This document shows, piece after piece, positions 9,152 to 18,252 of a stretch of 64,000 nucleotides of DNA. This DNA comes from Aeromonas tecta (GTDB lineage Bacteria > Pseudomonadota > Gammaproteobacteria > Enterobacterales > Aeromonadaceae), in the NCBI RefSeq assembly GCF_000820185.1, contig NZ_CDCA01000022.1, positions 62,323 to 126,322 on the forward strand, in the 5' to 3' direction. A program made the position numbers and the translations under genes. The notes under the pieces were generated by a model. That model had not been told where the DNA came from, ran no database searches, and saw only the letters and a list, made by a program, of their open reading frames with translations. Each line of letters starts with the position of its first letter. The first letter of the stretch is position 1.

Positions 9152-10069
9152 ATGGAATTCCGTTACCTGCGCTACCTGGTAGCCGTGGCAGATAAACAAA
9201 GCTTTACCCGCGCCGCCGAGGCGCTGGGCATGGCCCAACCTCCGCTCAGCCAGCAGATCCGCAAATTCGAACAGGAAGTGGGCACGCCGCTGTTTCACCG
9301 GCTGACCCGCAGTGTGGAGCTGACCGAGGCTGGGCTGAGCCTCTATCAGGATGCCAAGGGGATACTGGCGCAGACCGAGCAGGCCATGCAGAAGGCCAGG
9401 CGCATTGCTCGCGGCCAGCTGGGCTCGCTGCGCCTCGGCTTTGCCGGCTCCACCGTGCTGCACCCGAGCGTGCTGCAACTCATTCACGACTTTCGCCAGG
9501 CCTGGCCGGATATCAGCCTGCACCCCATCGAGAACAGCATGCCCAACCTGGTGCGCGATCTGGTGAGCGAGGATCTGGATGCCGCCATCCTGCGCCTACC
9601 CTGCAGCAGTAGTTCGGCGCTGGCCCACCACCTGATCGAGGAGGAGGAGATGCTGATCGCCCTCCCCCCGCATCATCCGCTGGCCGACAGTGGCGCCATC
9701 CCCATCGAGGCGCTGGCGCAGGATCCCTTTATCCTGTTCCCCCGAGAGCTCGGGCCCGGACTGCACGACGCCATCACCCAGCGCTGCCAGCGGGCTGGCT
9801 TCAGCCCCCGCCTCGGCAGCCAGAGCCCGCAGGTAATCTCCACCGTCGGTATGGTGCAGGCCGGTTTCGGGGTCGCCATCATCCCGCGCTCGGTGAGCGA
9901 GCTGCACCCCCACGGCGTCAGCTATCACCCCATCGCCACCGAGCCACTTACCACCCGTATCAGCCTCGCCACCCGCCTCCATCCCCGCCAGAAAAGCCTG
10001 CAGCATCTGATTGGGCTGCTCCCCGGCCAACTTCGAATCACCATCATGCAGAACAGGATGGCAATGTGA
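9152..10069 (+). CDS. budR: LysR-type regulator of the acetoin operon
   Basis: 305 residues from the ATG at 9152, which gives the usual LysR beginning MEFRYLRYLVAVADKQSFT. An upstream ATG at 9098 would add 18 atypical residues. The winged helix-turn-helix is RAAEALGMAQPPLSQQIRKFEQEVG, residues about 18-42, followed by a periplasmic-binding-protein-like effector domain. Divergent orientation next to budAB matches AlsR/BudR, which activate the pathway in response to acetate and low pH in Bacillus and Klebsiella. Assignment to budR rests on this context. Confidence 0.85.
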   Translation: MEFRYLRYLVAVADKQSFTRAAEALGMAQPPLSQQIRKFEQEVGTPLFHRLTRSVELTEAGLSLYQDAKGILAQTEQAMQKARRIARGQLGSLRLGFAGSTVLHPSVLQLIHDFRQAWPDISLHPIENSMPNLVRDLVSEDLDAAILRLPCSSSSALAHHLIEEEEMLIALPPHHPLADSGAIPIEALAQDPFILFPRELGPGLHDAITQRCQRAGFSPRLGSQSPQVISTVGMVQAGFGVAIIPRSVSELHPHGVSYHPIATEPLTTRISLATRLHPRQKSLQHLIGLLPGQLRITIMQNRMAM

Positions 10070-10106
10070 ATGTTGTAGAGGAAGAGATACTGGTACCAAG
10101 GGCATA

Positions 10107-10325
10107 TCACGGCCGCACAACGTGTTCCATCACCTTGGGCAGTATGGCTGCCAAGCTGTACTCAATATCTTCTTTGGCATACACAGGCACCAACTGACCA
10201 GCTTTGGCCAAAGGTTCACGGCTCACCTTCAACCTTATGGCCTGTCCACACAAATGAGCCAGTAGTGGGAGCTGTAGCTTCCATTAGGTGCGAGTCGAGC
10301 AAGCCATAATCCAACGTCCCCTAAA
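10107..10325 (-). pseudogene. Decayed C-terminal fragment of a VasX-like effector
   Basis: Read on the minus strand, this encodes WKLQLPLLAHL...QAI, PLAKAGQLVPVYAKEDI and AAILPKV before a TGA at 10107-10109. It aligns without gaps to residues about 932-986 of the large effector encoded at 11186-14359 (WQLQLSLPAHL, PLARAGQMVPVRSKEDL, AAMQPKT), with roughly half the residues identical by eye. An in-frame TAA precedes the W, and weaker similarity continues up to about 10325. There is no start, and the last 70 or so residues of the effector are missing. It is a relic of a second effector copy downstream of the immunity gene. Confidence 0.8.
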
Positions 10326-10397
10326 CCTATTCATTAACAACCCAAAAATGAAGGATTCTACCAATAAACAGCGCCATCTTGATTATTACTGAATAAG

Positions 10398-11186
10398 CTA
10401 ATCTAGCCTTCTTGGTACGCCGACATCCAGAGAGCTGTGAGGGGCCATATTTAATGATAAAACTGTTTTAAACTCTCTGTATTCTCGACAATTTAATATT
10501 GACAGCAAAGATGACAATATGTTTTTCAAATCGCTTTTATGACAGTAAAAATTTGCAAACCCAGAGTAACCAAATGGTACTGTTTCGAATTGAACAAAGG
10601 TAGCATCACTGACTACCTTAATCACATTAACTTTATCTTTATTGAATAAAGTATATTCTATGTTTTTTTCATTTTTGAAATCAGTAAAGAAAATTGCAAA
10701 AAGTGCCATGCCGCCAGCACCAGCCAAGGCTAGTGGTCCTAATACGGCTGCAGCCATAACACATACAAGTACACCCAACCAAGCCAAGCCGCGGACTATT
10801 TTATAAGCTATTTCAGGGATGGAATCCTGATAAATAGCGATAAGCCCCTCGGTTGTAAGGCGGTAATGATAATCTTTATCAGCCATTACTAAATAACGAA
10901 AATAAAGGGACAGCCCGCCCCCCATAAAAATCAACCCCCAACCTAGAGATATCATATTACCACCCGACACCAACCAGGCCCCAATAAAGATCAAAATCCC
11001 TATTGGTATTGATATAATAAACCAAGTATGGGGTGTTTTTACCCTAATGTTCCATTCATGTAGTATCGGAGCTTCACGCACCCTTTTTTGATTGGAATCG
11101 AGAATACGTTGCTGCTCCTCCTGCGGTAACAGATGGAAGGTGGTCTCTTGCTCGCTCACCTCTATGACCTCGTTCGCCTTGTCCAT
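10398..11186 (-). CDS. Probable T6SS immunity protein (membrane)
   Basis: 262 residues with no enzyme motif. Hydrophobic helices fall at about 54-73, 79-99 and 132-168, with a charged N-terminus (SEQETTFHLLPQEEQQRI) and a hydrophilic C-terminal third. Its ATG overlaps the effector stop by one base (TAATG), so the two are translationally coupled. In the VasX/TsiV2 pair of Vibrio cholerae the gene after the pore-forming effector is a polytopic immunity protein of similar size, and I infer the same role. The gene is visibly more AT-rich than its neighbours, as is common for transferred immunity genes. Sequence identity to TsiV2 could not be tested. Confidence 0.7.
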   Translation of the reverse strand: MDKANEVIEVSEQETTFHLLPQEEQQRILDSNQKRVREAPILHEWNIRVKTPHTWFIISIPIGILIFIGAWLVSGGNMISLGWGLIFMGGGLSLYFRYLVMADKDYHYRLTTEGLIAIYQDSIPEIAYKIVRGLAWLGVLVCVMAAAVLGPLALAGAGGMALFAIFFTDFKNEKNIEYTLFNKDKVNVIKVVSDATFVQFETVPFGYSGFANFYCHKSDLKNILSSLLSILNCREYREFKTVLSLNMAPHSSLDVGVPRRLD

Positions 11187-14100
11187 TATTTGTTCCCTTG
11201 CTTGCCGACCATAAGTGCAGGCATGGCTCCCAACTCGCCTGAGCTTGTCTCCAATGCGATGAGGCCGCTACTGTTACTACTACCCTTGAAAATGAATTCT
11301 CGTTGTCTCATGCCATTCAGATAACCCAACTCCAGCTTGATGGCAGTATTAGTACTGACACCAAGCGGCAGGGTATAAACCAACTCATCCCAGCGCCCGC
11401 GTTGTGTCTCCAGCGTCTTGGGCTGCATAGCTGCCTGATAACGCGCTAGATCCTCTTTGGAGCGTACCGGCACCATCTGACCAGCGCGAGCAAGAGGCTG
11501 ACCAATGATGTTCAACCCTATGGTTTGATCGCGTAAATGAGCCGGCAGAGAAAGTTGCAACTGCCACTGAGGGAGGCCAGTGTCCATCCAGCCCTGGGGG
11601 GACGAGCGTACAACACTCAAACTGGCACCTGGTTTATTGACCAGCAGCTCGAATCGAGCCAACTCATCTTCTGCAGACCAGTTGGCAGGTTGCTTGCCCC
11701 AAGTAGATTGCAGCAACCATTTCTCCAGATCTGATCTCTTAAAAATATTAAGTAGTATTGTCAGTAACAAATAGGCAATGCCCAACACAAATAGGCTAAC
11801 AGCCATCCAAGGGGCCAACACCGCACCAATCGTCACGCTTGCCCCCCCCATGCTTCCAAGAGTCATGAATATTTGAGCACCAAATATTACAGCCTGCCCT
11901 CCCAGCACAATAGTTTTAGCAACCAATAACGACTTTTCTATCTCACTGATTAAAGGATCCTGACTTGCCAAGGCGCTATCCCAAGCTTCTAGCCCTGCGG
12001 CAACCATTCCAAGGCTTGAAAAAGCCAACATTCGCAAAGAGAACGATTGTGCCACTGCGGCATGTTCACCGATTTTTGCATTTTTAATAGATATGGATGT
12101 AAGGGGTTTTTCTCCCGCCTGTAATTTTTTAAGTTCTCCCCACGCAGCCCCTTGGTAAAGCGCAGCTATAGCATTACCCGTCCAGGCAAAAGCCGAGCCC
12201 AGTTGCATATTGGCTCGTGACTGGCCGATCGACTTGGCATTTTGTGCCGCCCCACCAATGATCACAGTCAGGTTCCAGAGGTTGAGCAGGGCCACCAACC
12301 CCCCAAAGGTCGCCAAGTTGGGAACTCTTTCATTCATAGCGGTGATGCGTAGGTTCACTCCGCTGCGCACGTTCGCCAGATAGTCGCCGATATATTGTCT
12401 GGCCTGCTGCTGGTAGAGATCGCCTTTCAGTTTGACCAACAAGGGCATTTCGCTGGCTATCAGAGTATCCAGCCGCAGTTGCAGGTTTTTTAGCTGACCA
12501 TTGATGGCCCGCACCGTGGTACTACGTCCGGGTGGTGGTGAGCTGATGGCCGACATCTCCTTGGTAATGGCCCTGACCCGTTGTAGGAAGCTGCTGTGGA
12601 GCATCCGATAGTCGTGATTAACCACTAGCGGTTTATCTCCAAGCAGTGACTCCAGCAGTACCAGTCTCAGGTTACCTAGCGGGCTGTTCTTCCAGGCGTG
12701 GGGCAAAATGGCTGCCATGATTTGAGCGTGAGCCCCCTTGGCTATGGATTTTCCCGCCGCTTTCATTGCGTCTATCACAGCTTCGACAGTCTGGAACCAA
12801 GGTTTTTGCTTGAGCCTGTCCTCTCCCAACAATGTCTCCAGATCTGCTGTTCGACCAGACAGCGCCGTCATGTCGCCAGACGAGGTACTGAGCAAGGTAT
12901 TGTCCACCGTCTGCTCGCTCAACCCCTTGTGCAACACGGCATCAAAACCATAGGGGGCTAGCGCCAGCAAGTTGTCACTTACCTTTTTATCAAGCAGTTT
13001 TTCCAGAGCTTTCTTCCGAGCTTCAGTACTGCAACTGAGAGAGAGCGCCTGCCCAGCCTCGGCAAACAGGACCTGCAGATAGGCTTGTCCCTTGTCTGTT
13101 CTATTGTCCAGACCAAAGGGCAACGGATCAGCCTTGAGGCGGGTCATACCATTGAACAGGTCCTCATGAGCCAAAGTCAACGCCTGCTCCAGCTCATTGA
13201 GTGGCACCTGATACTGCTTGATAAAGGCATTTAGGCCGTTCCAATCAACTTCATCCTGAAACGCGGCTCGTTCTTTCCATTGATTGACCTGCTTTTGAGA
13301 GGGATTGAAACCATATTGTTCCCGCAGGATTTTCAGCTTCGCATCGGCCTGTCTCGCCATGGGGGAGTTGAAGTTGATAACCCCAGGCTCCGGGCTCATG
13401 CTCTCCGTGTCGGCAAGATAGCGATCACCCAGATAGTCATCCAGCGCATCTTCAAATGCTTGGGTCTTGGCCACATTGCCCCTGACAGAAGCGGGCAAGT
13501 CCTTTTCATCCAGGCGGACTCGGGCCAGACTGCGCGTTACCTCAGCCATCATCAATTTATGGCTGTTTGCCTCTCTGCTCTGCTTGTCCTTACCCAGCAG
13601 ATCCACACGCTTGCCCAGTAACATATTGACCGTCATGGTGAGGTCAGCAAGATCAGCAAGATAGTCATTAAGCGCCACCACCATGGCACTCTTGAGATCC
13701 GGTATTCCCGCCTTGTAGGCAGTAGGTGAGCCGGCAGGTTTATGTGCCAATAGTTTGATCCCTTGCTGATCCTCTTCAGCTGGTTTGGCAAGGGGTGTAC
13801 AGGATAGGGCAAACCCCTTGTTCGGCAGCCCCAGATCTGCAACCTTGTCGAGAACATCGGGCAGGCCGCAATGGGGGGCCTTCATGGTACTGGCAAAGCT
13901 GCCCAGTTTGACTTGTCGCATCCAAGCACTGCGCAAGCCGCTATTTTTCTCCATCTCTTTCTTGATACGTCCCGTCCAACGCTGAGGAGAATATATGAGG
14001 GATAATGTATGAGTAGCCGGATAGAGCAGATGGCCCTTGCTCCCCTTGCTCTGACTGATGAAAACGGCCCCCTTCACTTCATACTCATCAAGACCTTTGG

Positions 14101-14359
14101 TTGTTTCGTCATAAGCATAGAGCCAGCCATCACGCAGCTGACGCAGGGTATGGTGATGAGACTTGAATTTGACAGGGGCAATGAAGCCAGCACCAGCTGG
14201 CAATGGATGAGGTTGCGGCTTGGGTGGAGAGGAAGGCTCATCGATGGCATAGCGTAGCGGCACTATGGCTATCTTCTTGTTTTTAAGTGGACAAACCCCT
14301 GCCGGGCTCTTGCCATTGGTCGTACTTGCACACTGGGCGGCTTGATTGGGCGAACTCAT
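11186..14359 (-). CDS. VasX-like T6SS pore-forming effector
   Basis: 1057 residues. The N-terminus carries the VasX/BTH_I2691-type region: KKIAIVPLRYAIDE, then HTLRQLRDGWLYAYDE and the LLYPATHTLSLIYSP segment. A long helical, mostly soluble middle follows. Strongly hydrophobic stretches cluster at about 683-705, 776-790 and 815-873, then a soluble tail of 180 residues. VasX and relatives insert into target inner membranes and dissipate the membrane potential. The gene overlaps the DUF4123 adaptor by four bases upstream and the immunity gene by one base downstream. The N-terminal motifs are recognisable; the pore activity is inferred from the family and the hydrophobic cluster. Confidence 0.85.
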   Translation of the reverse strand: MSSPNQAAQCASTTNGKSPAGVCPLKNKKIAIVPLRYAIDEPSSPPKPQPHPLPAGAGFIAPVKFKSHHHTLRQLRDGWLYAYDETTKGLDEYEVKGAVFISQSKGSKGHLLYPATHTLSLIYSPQRWTGRIKKEMEKNSGLRSAWMRQVKLGSFASTMKAPHCGLPDVLDKVADLGLPNKGFALSCTPLAKPAEEDQQGIKLLAHKPAGSPTAYKAGIPDLKSAMVVALNDYLADLADLTMTVNMLLGKRVDLLGKDKQSREANSHKLMMAEVTRSLARVRLDEKDLPASVRGNVAKTQAFEDALDDYLGDRYLADTESMSPEPGVINFNSPMARQADAKLKILREQYGFNPSQKQVNQWKERAAFQDEVDWNGLNAFIKQYQVPLNELEQALTLAHEDLFNGMTRLKADPLPFGLDNRTDKGQAYLQVLFAEAGQALSLSCSTEARKKALEKLLDKKVSDNLLALAPYGFDAVLHKGLSEQTVDNTLLSTSSGDMTALSGRTADLETLLGEDRLKQKPWFQTVEAVIDAMKAAGKSIAKGAHAQIMAAILPHAWKNSPLGNLRLVLLESLLGDKPLVVNHDYRMLHSSFLQRVRAITKEMSAISSPPPGRSTTVRAINGQLKNLQLRLDTLIASEMPLLVKLKGDLYQQQARQYIGDYLANVRSGVNLRITAMNERVPNLATFGGLVALLNLWNLTVIIGGAAQNAKSIGQSRANMQLGSAFAWTGNAIAALYQGAAWGELKKLQAGEKPLTSISIKNAKIGEHAAVAQSFSLRMLAFSSLGMVAAGLEAWDSALASQDPLISEIEKSLLVAKTIVLGGQAVIFGAQIFMTLGSMGGASVTIGAVLAPWMAVSLFVLGIAYLLLTILLNIFKRSDLEKWLLQSTWGKQPANWSAEDELARFELLVNKPGASLSVVRSSPQGWMDTGLPQWQLQLSLPAHLRDQTIGLNIIGQPLARAGQMVPVRSKEDLARYQAAMQPKTLETQRGRWDELVYTLPLGVSTNTAIKLELGYLNGMRQREFIFKGSSNSSGLIALETSSGELGAMPALMVGKQGNK

Positions 14360-15225
14360 GCGTCTCGATCCTTCTTACTCAATGTTTCAGCCAGCTCGGC
14401 GGCTTGTTCAATGCGTTGTGACGGTGTCTGTGCCGACGCCTGGGTGATCAGTGTCTTGAGCCCTGGATGTTCCTCTTCGTCATACCAATGACTACCGAGA
14501 TAGCCGAGCACATTGAAGAACAACAGCAGATCTCGCTCACTTTCAAACCCCATACCGTAGGCTTGCTCTGCCCAATGGGCCAACCAGAGATCCGGCTCGG
14601 CCTGCTCCTGCCAACGGTCAGGGAACCAGGTGAGCATATGCTCTCGGATCCCATCCAAAACATGCAGCCAACTCACCTCACCCAAATGCTCCCATTGGGG
14701 ATCAGAAAGCCTGAATCTTGTACCAACAGGGTTATCCAGCTCGGGTTTGGCCTTCTTGTGCCACCAGAGGTACTCACTTCCTCTCCGCATGGGGATCCAT
14801 ACCTGACCCACACCCTGCCACAGCCAGGGCTCATCATCCATGAACAGACGCCACATGGTTTCGGGCATCGCCAGTTTGAGCAGTATCCGGCTGGCATAGG
14901 GGCTTTCCGCTTCGATCAGAGAGCGAAGTTTCTCAGCCATGGGGAGCAATGGAAGCCGAGACGATAACAGGTAACCCCATGACGACTCACGGTTTTGTAT
15001 GAACCATTCCAACAGAATTGGGGTCACGCAGACCAGGCAGGGGCTTACTTCCCGCAGACTGTCCCAAGGGGAATAGAGATAGAGGGGCTGATAGGCCGGG
15101 GTCTCAACTTGCTCGAACAACACGCGCTCCACCCCGTCAATACGGGCACCGTCCAGCATCAGATAGAGTTGCTCCCCTTCGGACAACTCTATGTCGGGGA
15201 AGGCGCCATTTTGGGCAGAGATCAT
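14356..15225 (-). CDS. DUF4123 effector-loading adaptor (Tap/VasW-like)
   Basis: 289 residues. The DUF4123 domain starts with [48 protein letters not shown], and its middle has the [15 protein letters not shown] and [14 protein letters not shown] segments. Proteins of this family (Tap, TEC, VasW) hold a specific effector and hand it to the VgrG tip. Stop and start codons overlap by four bases with both vgrG and the effector gene, so the three are one translational unit. Specificity for the adjacent VasX-like effector is inferred from the order vgrG-adaptor-effector. Confidence 0.88.
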   Translation of the reverse strand: MISAQNGAFPDIELSEGEQLYLMLDGARIDGVERVLFEQVETPAYQPLYLYSPWDSLREVSPCLVCVTPILLEWFIQNRESSWGYLLSSRLPLLPMAEKLRSLIEAESPYASRILLKLAMPETMWRLFMDDEPWLWQGVGQVWIPMRRGSEYLWWHKKAKPELDNPVGTRFRLSDPQWEHLGEVSWLHVLDGIREHMLTWFPDRWQEQAEPDLWLAHWAEQAYGMGFESERDLLLFFNVLGYLGSHWYDEEEHPGLKTLITQASAQTPSQRIEQAAELAETLSKKDRDA

Positions 15226-17270
15226 CCCCCCGTTCCCTCTTGCGCCGCCAGCTGCTCACAGATCTCGCAAACCGGCTCAGCCGATTTGAGCGTCGCGATT
15301 TGACGCGCAGGCTCCATCGGGGGAGGCGGCGCCACCACTTCCACCTCGCCGGGTTGGAGCGGCATTTGCCCCGCCCAGCCGGAGCCTGATCCCGGGCTGC
15401 CGCCCGAATTTATCTTGATGGAGCCGCCGCTGAGGGTGACGCCGCTTGGGTCTATCTTGACGAAGCTGCTCCCCACTTTCAGGGTCAGCTCTGAGCCCGC
15501 CTCCATCACTATCTTCATGCCCGCCTTGTGGTGAACTTCGCTACCGGCCTCCACCAGCAGGGACTGCCCCAGCTTCTGGTGCATGGAGGCATCCACGGTG
15601 AGCGAATAGTCGCCCTTGATGTGATCCCGCTTCTCGCCGTTCACGGTGAGGTGGTCATTGGCCTTGATGCGGGTCACCCGCTCATTGTCGATGTCCCGGT
15701 GCTCGTCGTGCTTGATGTGCCAGGCCGCATCGTCCTCAATCAGCAGGTTCAGGTCTTTCTGACCGTGGATATAGATCTCTTCCTTGCCCGCCTGATCTTC
15801 GAAGCTCAACTCGTTGAAGCCCTCCCCCTGATGGGTTTCGGTACGCAGCACGGTGCGGGTCTTGTTGGCTGGCAGCTCATAAGGGGGCCGATTGGTAGCG
15901 TGATAGGTACGGCCGGTGATGATCGGCTGATCCGGGTCACCTTCGAGGAAGCTCACGATCACCTCGTGGCCGATACGCGGGATGGTCATCATGCCGTACT
16001 GACCACCGGCCCAGCCCTGGCTCACCCGCACCCAGCAGGAGCTCTGGTCGTTACTCGAGCCATAGCGATCCCAGGGAAATTGCAGCTTCACCCGGCCGTG
16101 CTCGTCGCAGTAGATCTCTTCCCCTTCTGGCCCCACTACGGTGGCGATTTGCGGGCCGTCCACCATGGGCTTGTGAGGTGCTTCCGGACTGCCAATGCGC
16201 GCGCGCCAACTGGTGCTCGCTTTGACCACCCCGAATTCGTTGTGATAGACGGTGGGGCCGCTGCCCCCCTCCTCTTCCAGCGCCTGGGGCTGCGAGCCAG
16301 TGTGGCTGATGCGCACGATTTGCCAATCGGCATTGAGGCTGCCGTTCGGGTGTTCGGTGAGGGAGAAATATTGGCCCGGCAGCAGGGCCGCACAGTTGGA
16401 CTTACCCTGGCCGGTGACGGCATCATTGCGCAGGGCGTCGAGCCGGTGCTGGGCAAAGGCCTTGCCACTCGGGTCCAGCTTGTAGCGGCCCGGGGAGTCG
16501 AAGTGCTGGTAGGTATCTCGCTGATGTTCGAGTTCGGCACCGAGCTTTTTGTGAGAGAGGCCATAGGCCGGGGTCTTGAAGCTGTAGTCTTTGAGCTCCA
16601 CATCCGACGTTCGCACCGCTTCGCGGTAGTGGAACTGGCGCACATAGGGGCCCTGCTCCAGCGAGCGGTTACCGAGGTTGAAGAAGAGCTCAGGGCCGGC
16701 GGTCAGGGCCGCGGCATCATCGGCAAAGACGATACGATGTTTGCCAGCCTCGAACTCATGGAAATAGAACAGCCCCTCTTCGGCGGCTAGGCGGTTCACG
16801 AAATCTAAGTCCGTCTCCCGATACTGAACGCAGTATTCCCGCTGGGCATGCTCGTTTTTGAGCGCGAAGGCATAGTCGGTGATGCCGTGCTCTTGCAACA
16901 GGATGGAGAGGATTTCGTCCGGCTTCTGGGCCTGGAAGATACGCGAATTTTGGCGCAAAGAGAGCCGCCACAGCGCCGGCTGTACCAGGAGCTGGTAACG
17001 GGTACGGCGAAAGCCGCTGTCTCCTTGCGCAACGTCGCTCACCACTCCGCACACCCGCCGCTGCAGATCGCCCTCGTACCACACCAAGAGCTCACAGGGC
17101 TGGTCCAGCACGGCGCCAAAGTCGACGTCCGGCTGAGCGCTGGCGAGTTCCAGCCTCAACTGGAAGGGGCCGTTTAGCGCCTCCTCCAGCGCAAATTCGG
17201 CCACCACTAAGGTGCTCTCGGGCAGGGCCCCCACCTTGACGGTAAATTGTAATCCTGTGCTGTCTGCCAT
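15222..17270 (-). CDS. vgrG: T6SS spike protein VgrG
   Basis: 682 residues. The gp27-like base includes [17 protein letters not shown]. The gp5-like OB fold near residue 390 carries the hallmark [16 protein letters not shown], followed by [45 protein letters not shown] beta-helix needle made of short V/K/D repeats follows. There is no fused enzyme domain, only a proline-rich tail with a CEIC motif close to the end, which may contact the adaptor or a PAAR tip. It trimerises at the tip of the Hcp tube. It follows hcp by 234 bases that contain three hairpins, and overlaps the adaptor by four bases. Confidence 0.96.
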   Translation of the reverse strand: MADSTGLQFTVKVGALPESTLVVAEFALEEALNGPFQLRLELASAQPDVDFGAVLDQPCELLVWYEGDLQRRVCGVVSDVAQGDSGFRRTRYQLLVQPALWRLSLRQNSRIFQAQKPDEILSILLQEHGITDYAFALKNEHAQREYCVQYRETDLDFVNRLAAEEGLFYFHEFEAGKHRIVFADDAAALTAGPELFFNLGNRSLEQGPYVRQFHYREAVRTSDVELKDYSFKTPAYGLSHKKLGAELEHQRDTYQHFDSPGRYKLDPSGKAFAQHRLDALRNDAVTGQGKSNCAALLPGQYFSLTEHPNGSLNADWQIVRISHTGSQPQALEEEGGSGPTVYHNEFGVVKASTSWRARIGSPEAPHKPMVDGPQIATVVGPEGEEIYCDEHGRVKLQFPWDRYGSSNDQSSCWVRVSQGWAGGQYGMMTIPRIGHEVIVSFLEGDPDQPIITGRTYHATNRPPYELPANKTRTVLRTETHQGEGFNELSFEDQAGKEEIYIHGQKDLNLLIEDDAAWHIKHDEHRDIDNERVTRIKANDHLTVNGEKRDHIKGDYSLTVDASMHQKLGQSLLVEAGSEVHHKAGMKIVMEAGSELTLKVGSSFVKIDPSGVTLSGGSIKINSGGSPGSGSGWAGQMPLQPGEVEVVAPPPPMEPARQIATLKSAEPVCEICEQLAAQEGTGG

Positions 17271-17343
17271 CAGTGGCTCCTTATCCTGCCTGCCCGCTGC
17301 CCAAGCCGAATGCCATGGAGGGACAGATCACGACTGGCCTCTG

Positions 17344-17461
17344 TTGTGCTTTGCCATCCGGCCCGCGGCCAGATGGCAAAGCACAAAAGCTCCAACCGGC
17401 CCAAACAGGCAGGTTGGAGAAAGCTTGCACAAGCCTGGCTGTCACCGACAGTGGCAGTCAG
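17344..17461 (-). promoter_or_regulatory. Three consecutive hairpins between hcp and vgrG
   Basis: A 15-base perfect arm TTGTGCTTTGCCATC (17344-17358) pairs with 17372-17386 around a 13-base loop. CTCCAACC (17390-17397) pairs with 17412-17419. An imperfect stem spans 17432-17461 (CCTG, CTG and CAC blocks paired with GTG, CAG and CAGG). None has a good T-run on the minus strand. Their position, after the highly expressed tube gene and before the spike gene, suggests partial attenuation or 3'-end protection of hcp mRNA. Confidence 0.65.
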
Positions 17462-17504
17462 GCCCAGAAATGCACTACAAGGAATAGCTTGATAACACCG
17501 AGGC

Positions 17505-18023
17505 TTATGACTCGATGGGCGCGCGCCAGTCATCGGCACCTGAGGTACCGGCAACGGTGTGTTCCCAGTCAATCTTGCGATAGGCCAGGGAGACCTGGAT
17601 CAGCTGAGTGAAGTCAGACTTCGCCGGATCCTGGCAGTGGGGCATCTGGCAGTCGATGTCGACGATGGTGGCATCGGTCAGCACTGTGCTGAAGAAATGC
17701 TCCTGCTTGCCTTCCACGGAAGTGCGGTACCACTTCAGGGTCACTTTCGGCAGCATTTCGCCGGAGGCCAGGGAGTTGTACATCAGCGGCACGGCTTTGT
17801 TCAGCGCGACGGTGAATTTGAACGGCTTGTGGACACGCTGACCAGCGGGTTGACCGGATTGCGGATCGGTCGGCACTGTGACGATGTGTTGGAACTCTTG
17901 TACCAGCATCTCGTCTTCGTGGCCCTGCACGAAGATGTTGCCGACGGAGTCGGAGGTGAAGGCACCGGCGGTGATGTTGCCCTGGGTTTTACCTTCGATG
18001 CTGATATAACATGGAGTTGGCAT
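17505..18023 (-). CDS. hcp: T6SS tube protein Hcp
   Basis: 172 residues starting MPTPCYISIEGKTQGNITAGAFT, the standard Hcp N-terminus. It continues with GHEDEMLVQEFQHIVTVP, a basic loop GQRVHKPFKFTVALNKAVPLMYNSLASGE, and the conserved HFFSTVLTDATIVDIDCQMPHCQD region. Hcp hexamers stack into the secreted tube. The gene heads an auxiliary cluster (hcp-vgrG-adaptor-effector-immunity), while the main T6SS structural genes are absent from the window. A GGAG ribosome site and a sigma-54-type promoter lie just upstream. The symbol is shared by convention with the unrelated hybrid-cluster protein gene at 27.7 kb. Confidence 0.97.
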   Translation of the reverse strand: MPTPCYISIEGKTQGNITAGAFTSDSVGNIFVQGHEDEMLVQEFQHIVTVPTDPQSGQPAGQRVHKPFKFTVALNKAVPLMYNSLASGEMLPKVTLKWYRTSVEGKQEHFFSTVLTDATIVDIDCQMPHCQDPAKSDFTQLIQVSLAYRKIDWEHTVAGTSGADDWRAPIES

Positions 18024-18072
18024 GAGTATGCTCCTGATTGGTTAAACGGTAATGACACTCGACCGAACCATT

Positions 18073-18088
18073 AGCAGTGACCATGCCA
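18073..18088 (-). promoter_or_regulatory. Sigma-54-type promoter of T6SS hcp
   Basis: Minus-strand TGGCATGGTCACTGCT matches the -24/-12 consensus TGGCACG-N4-TTGC, with GG and GC exactly ten bases apart. It lies about 50 bases before the hcp start. T6SS hcp genes of Vibrio and Aeromonas are known to depend on RpoN and the enhancer-binding protein VasH. Confidence 0.75.
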
Positions 18089-18205
18089 CTCTTTTTAATT
18101 CAATAATTTCAATGTGTTAGAGTTTCTCACCGTTCATCAGTCGGCATGGCAACGCAAAAGCTTGTGCCCTGCAAATTTTTACACCACCGAACATTGCCCA
18201 ACCAG

Positions 18206-18219
18206 TGCAATATATTGCA
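18206..18219. promoter_or_regulatory. Perfect 14-base palindrome upstream of hcp
   Basis: TGCAATATATTGCA is its own reverse complement. It sits about 120 bases upstream of the sigma-54 promoter, a normal distance for an enhancer site, and 34 bases after the luxR stop. It is a candidate upstream activating sequence. Confidence 0.5.
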
Positions 18220-18252
18220 TGTCACGCCATCTGTTGCGCCGAATGGACTAAA

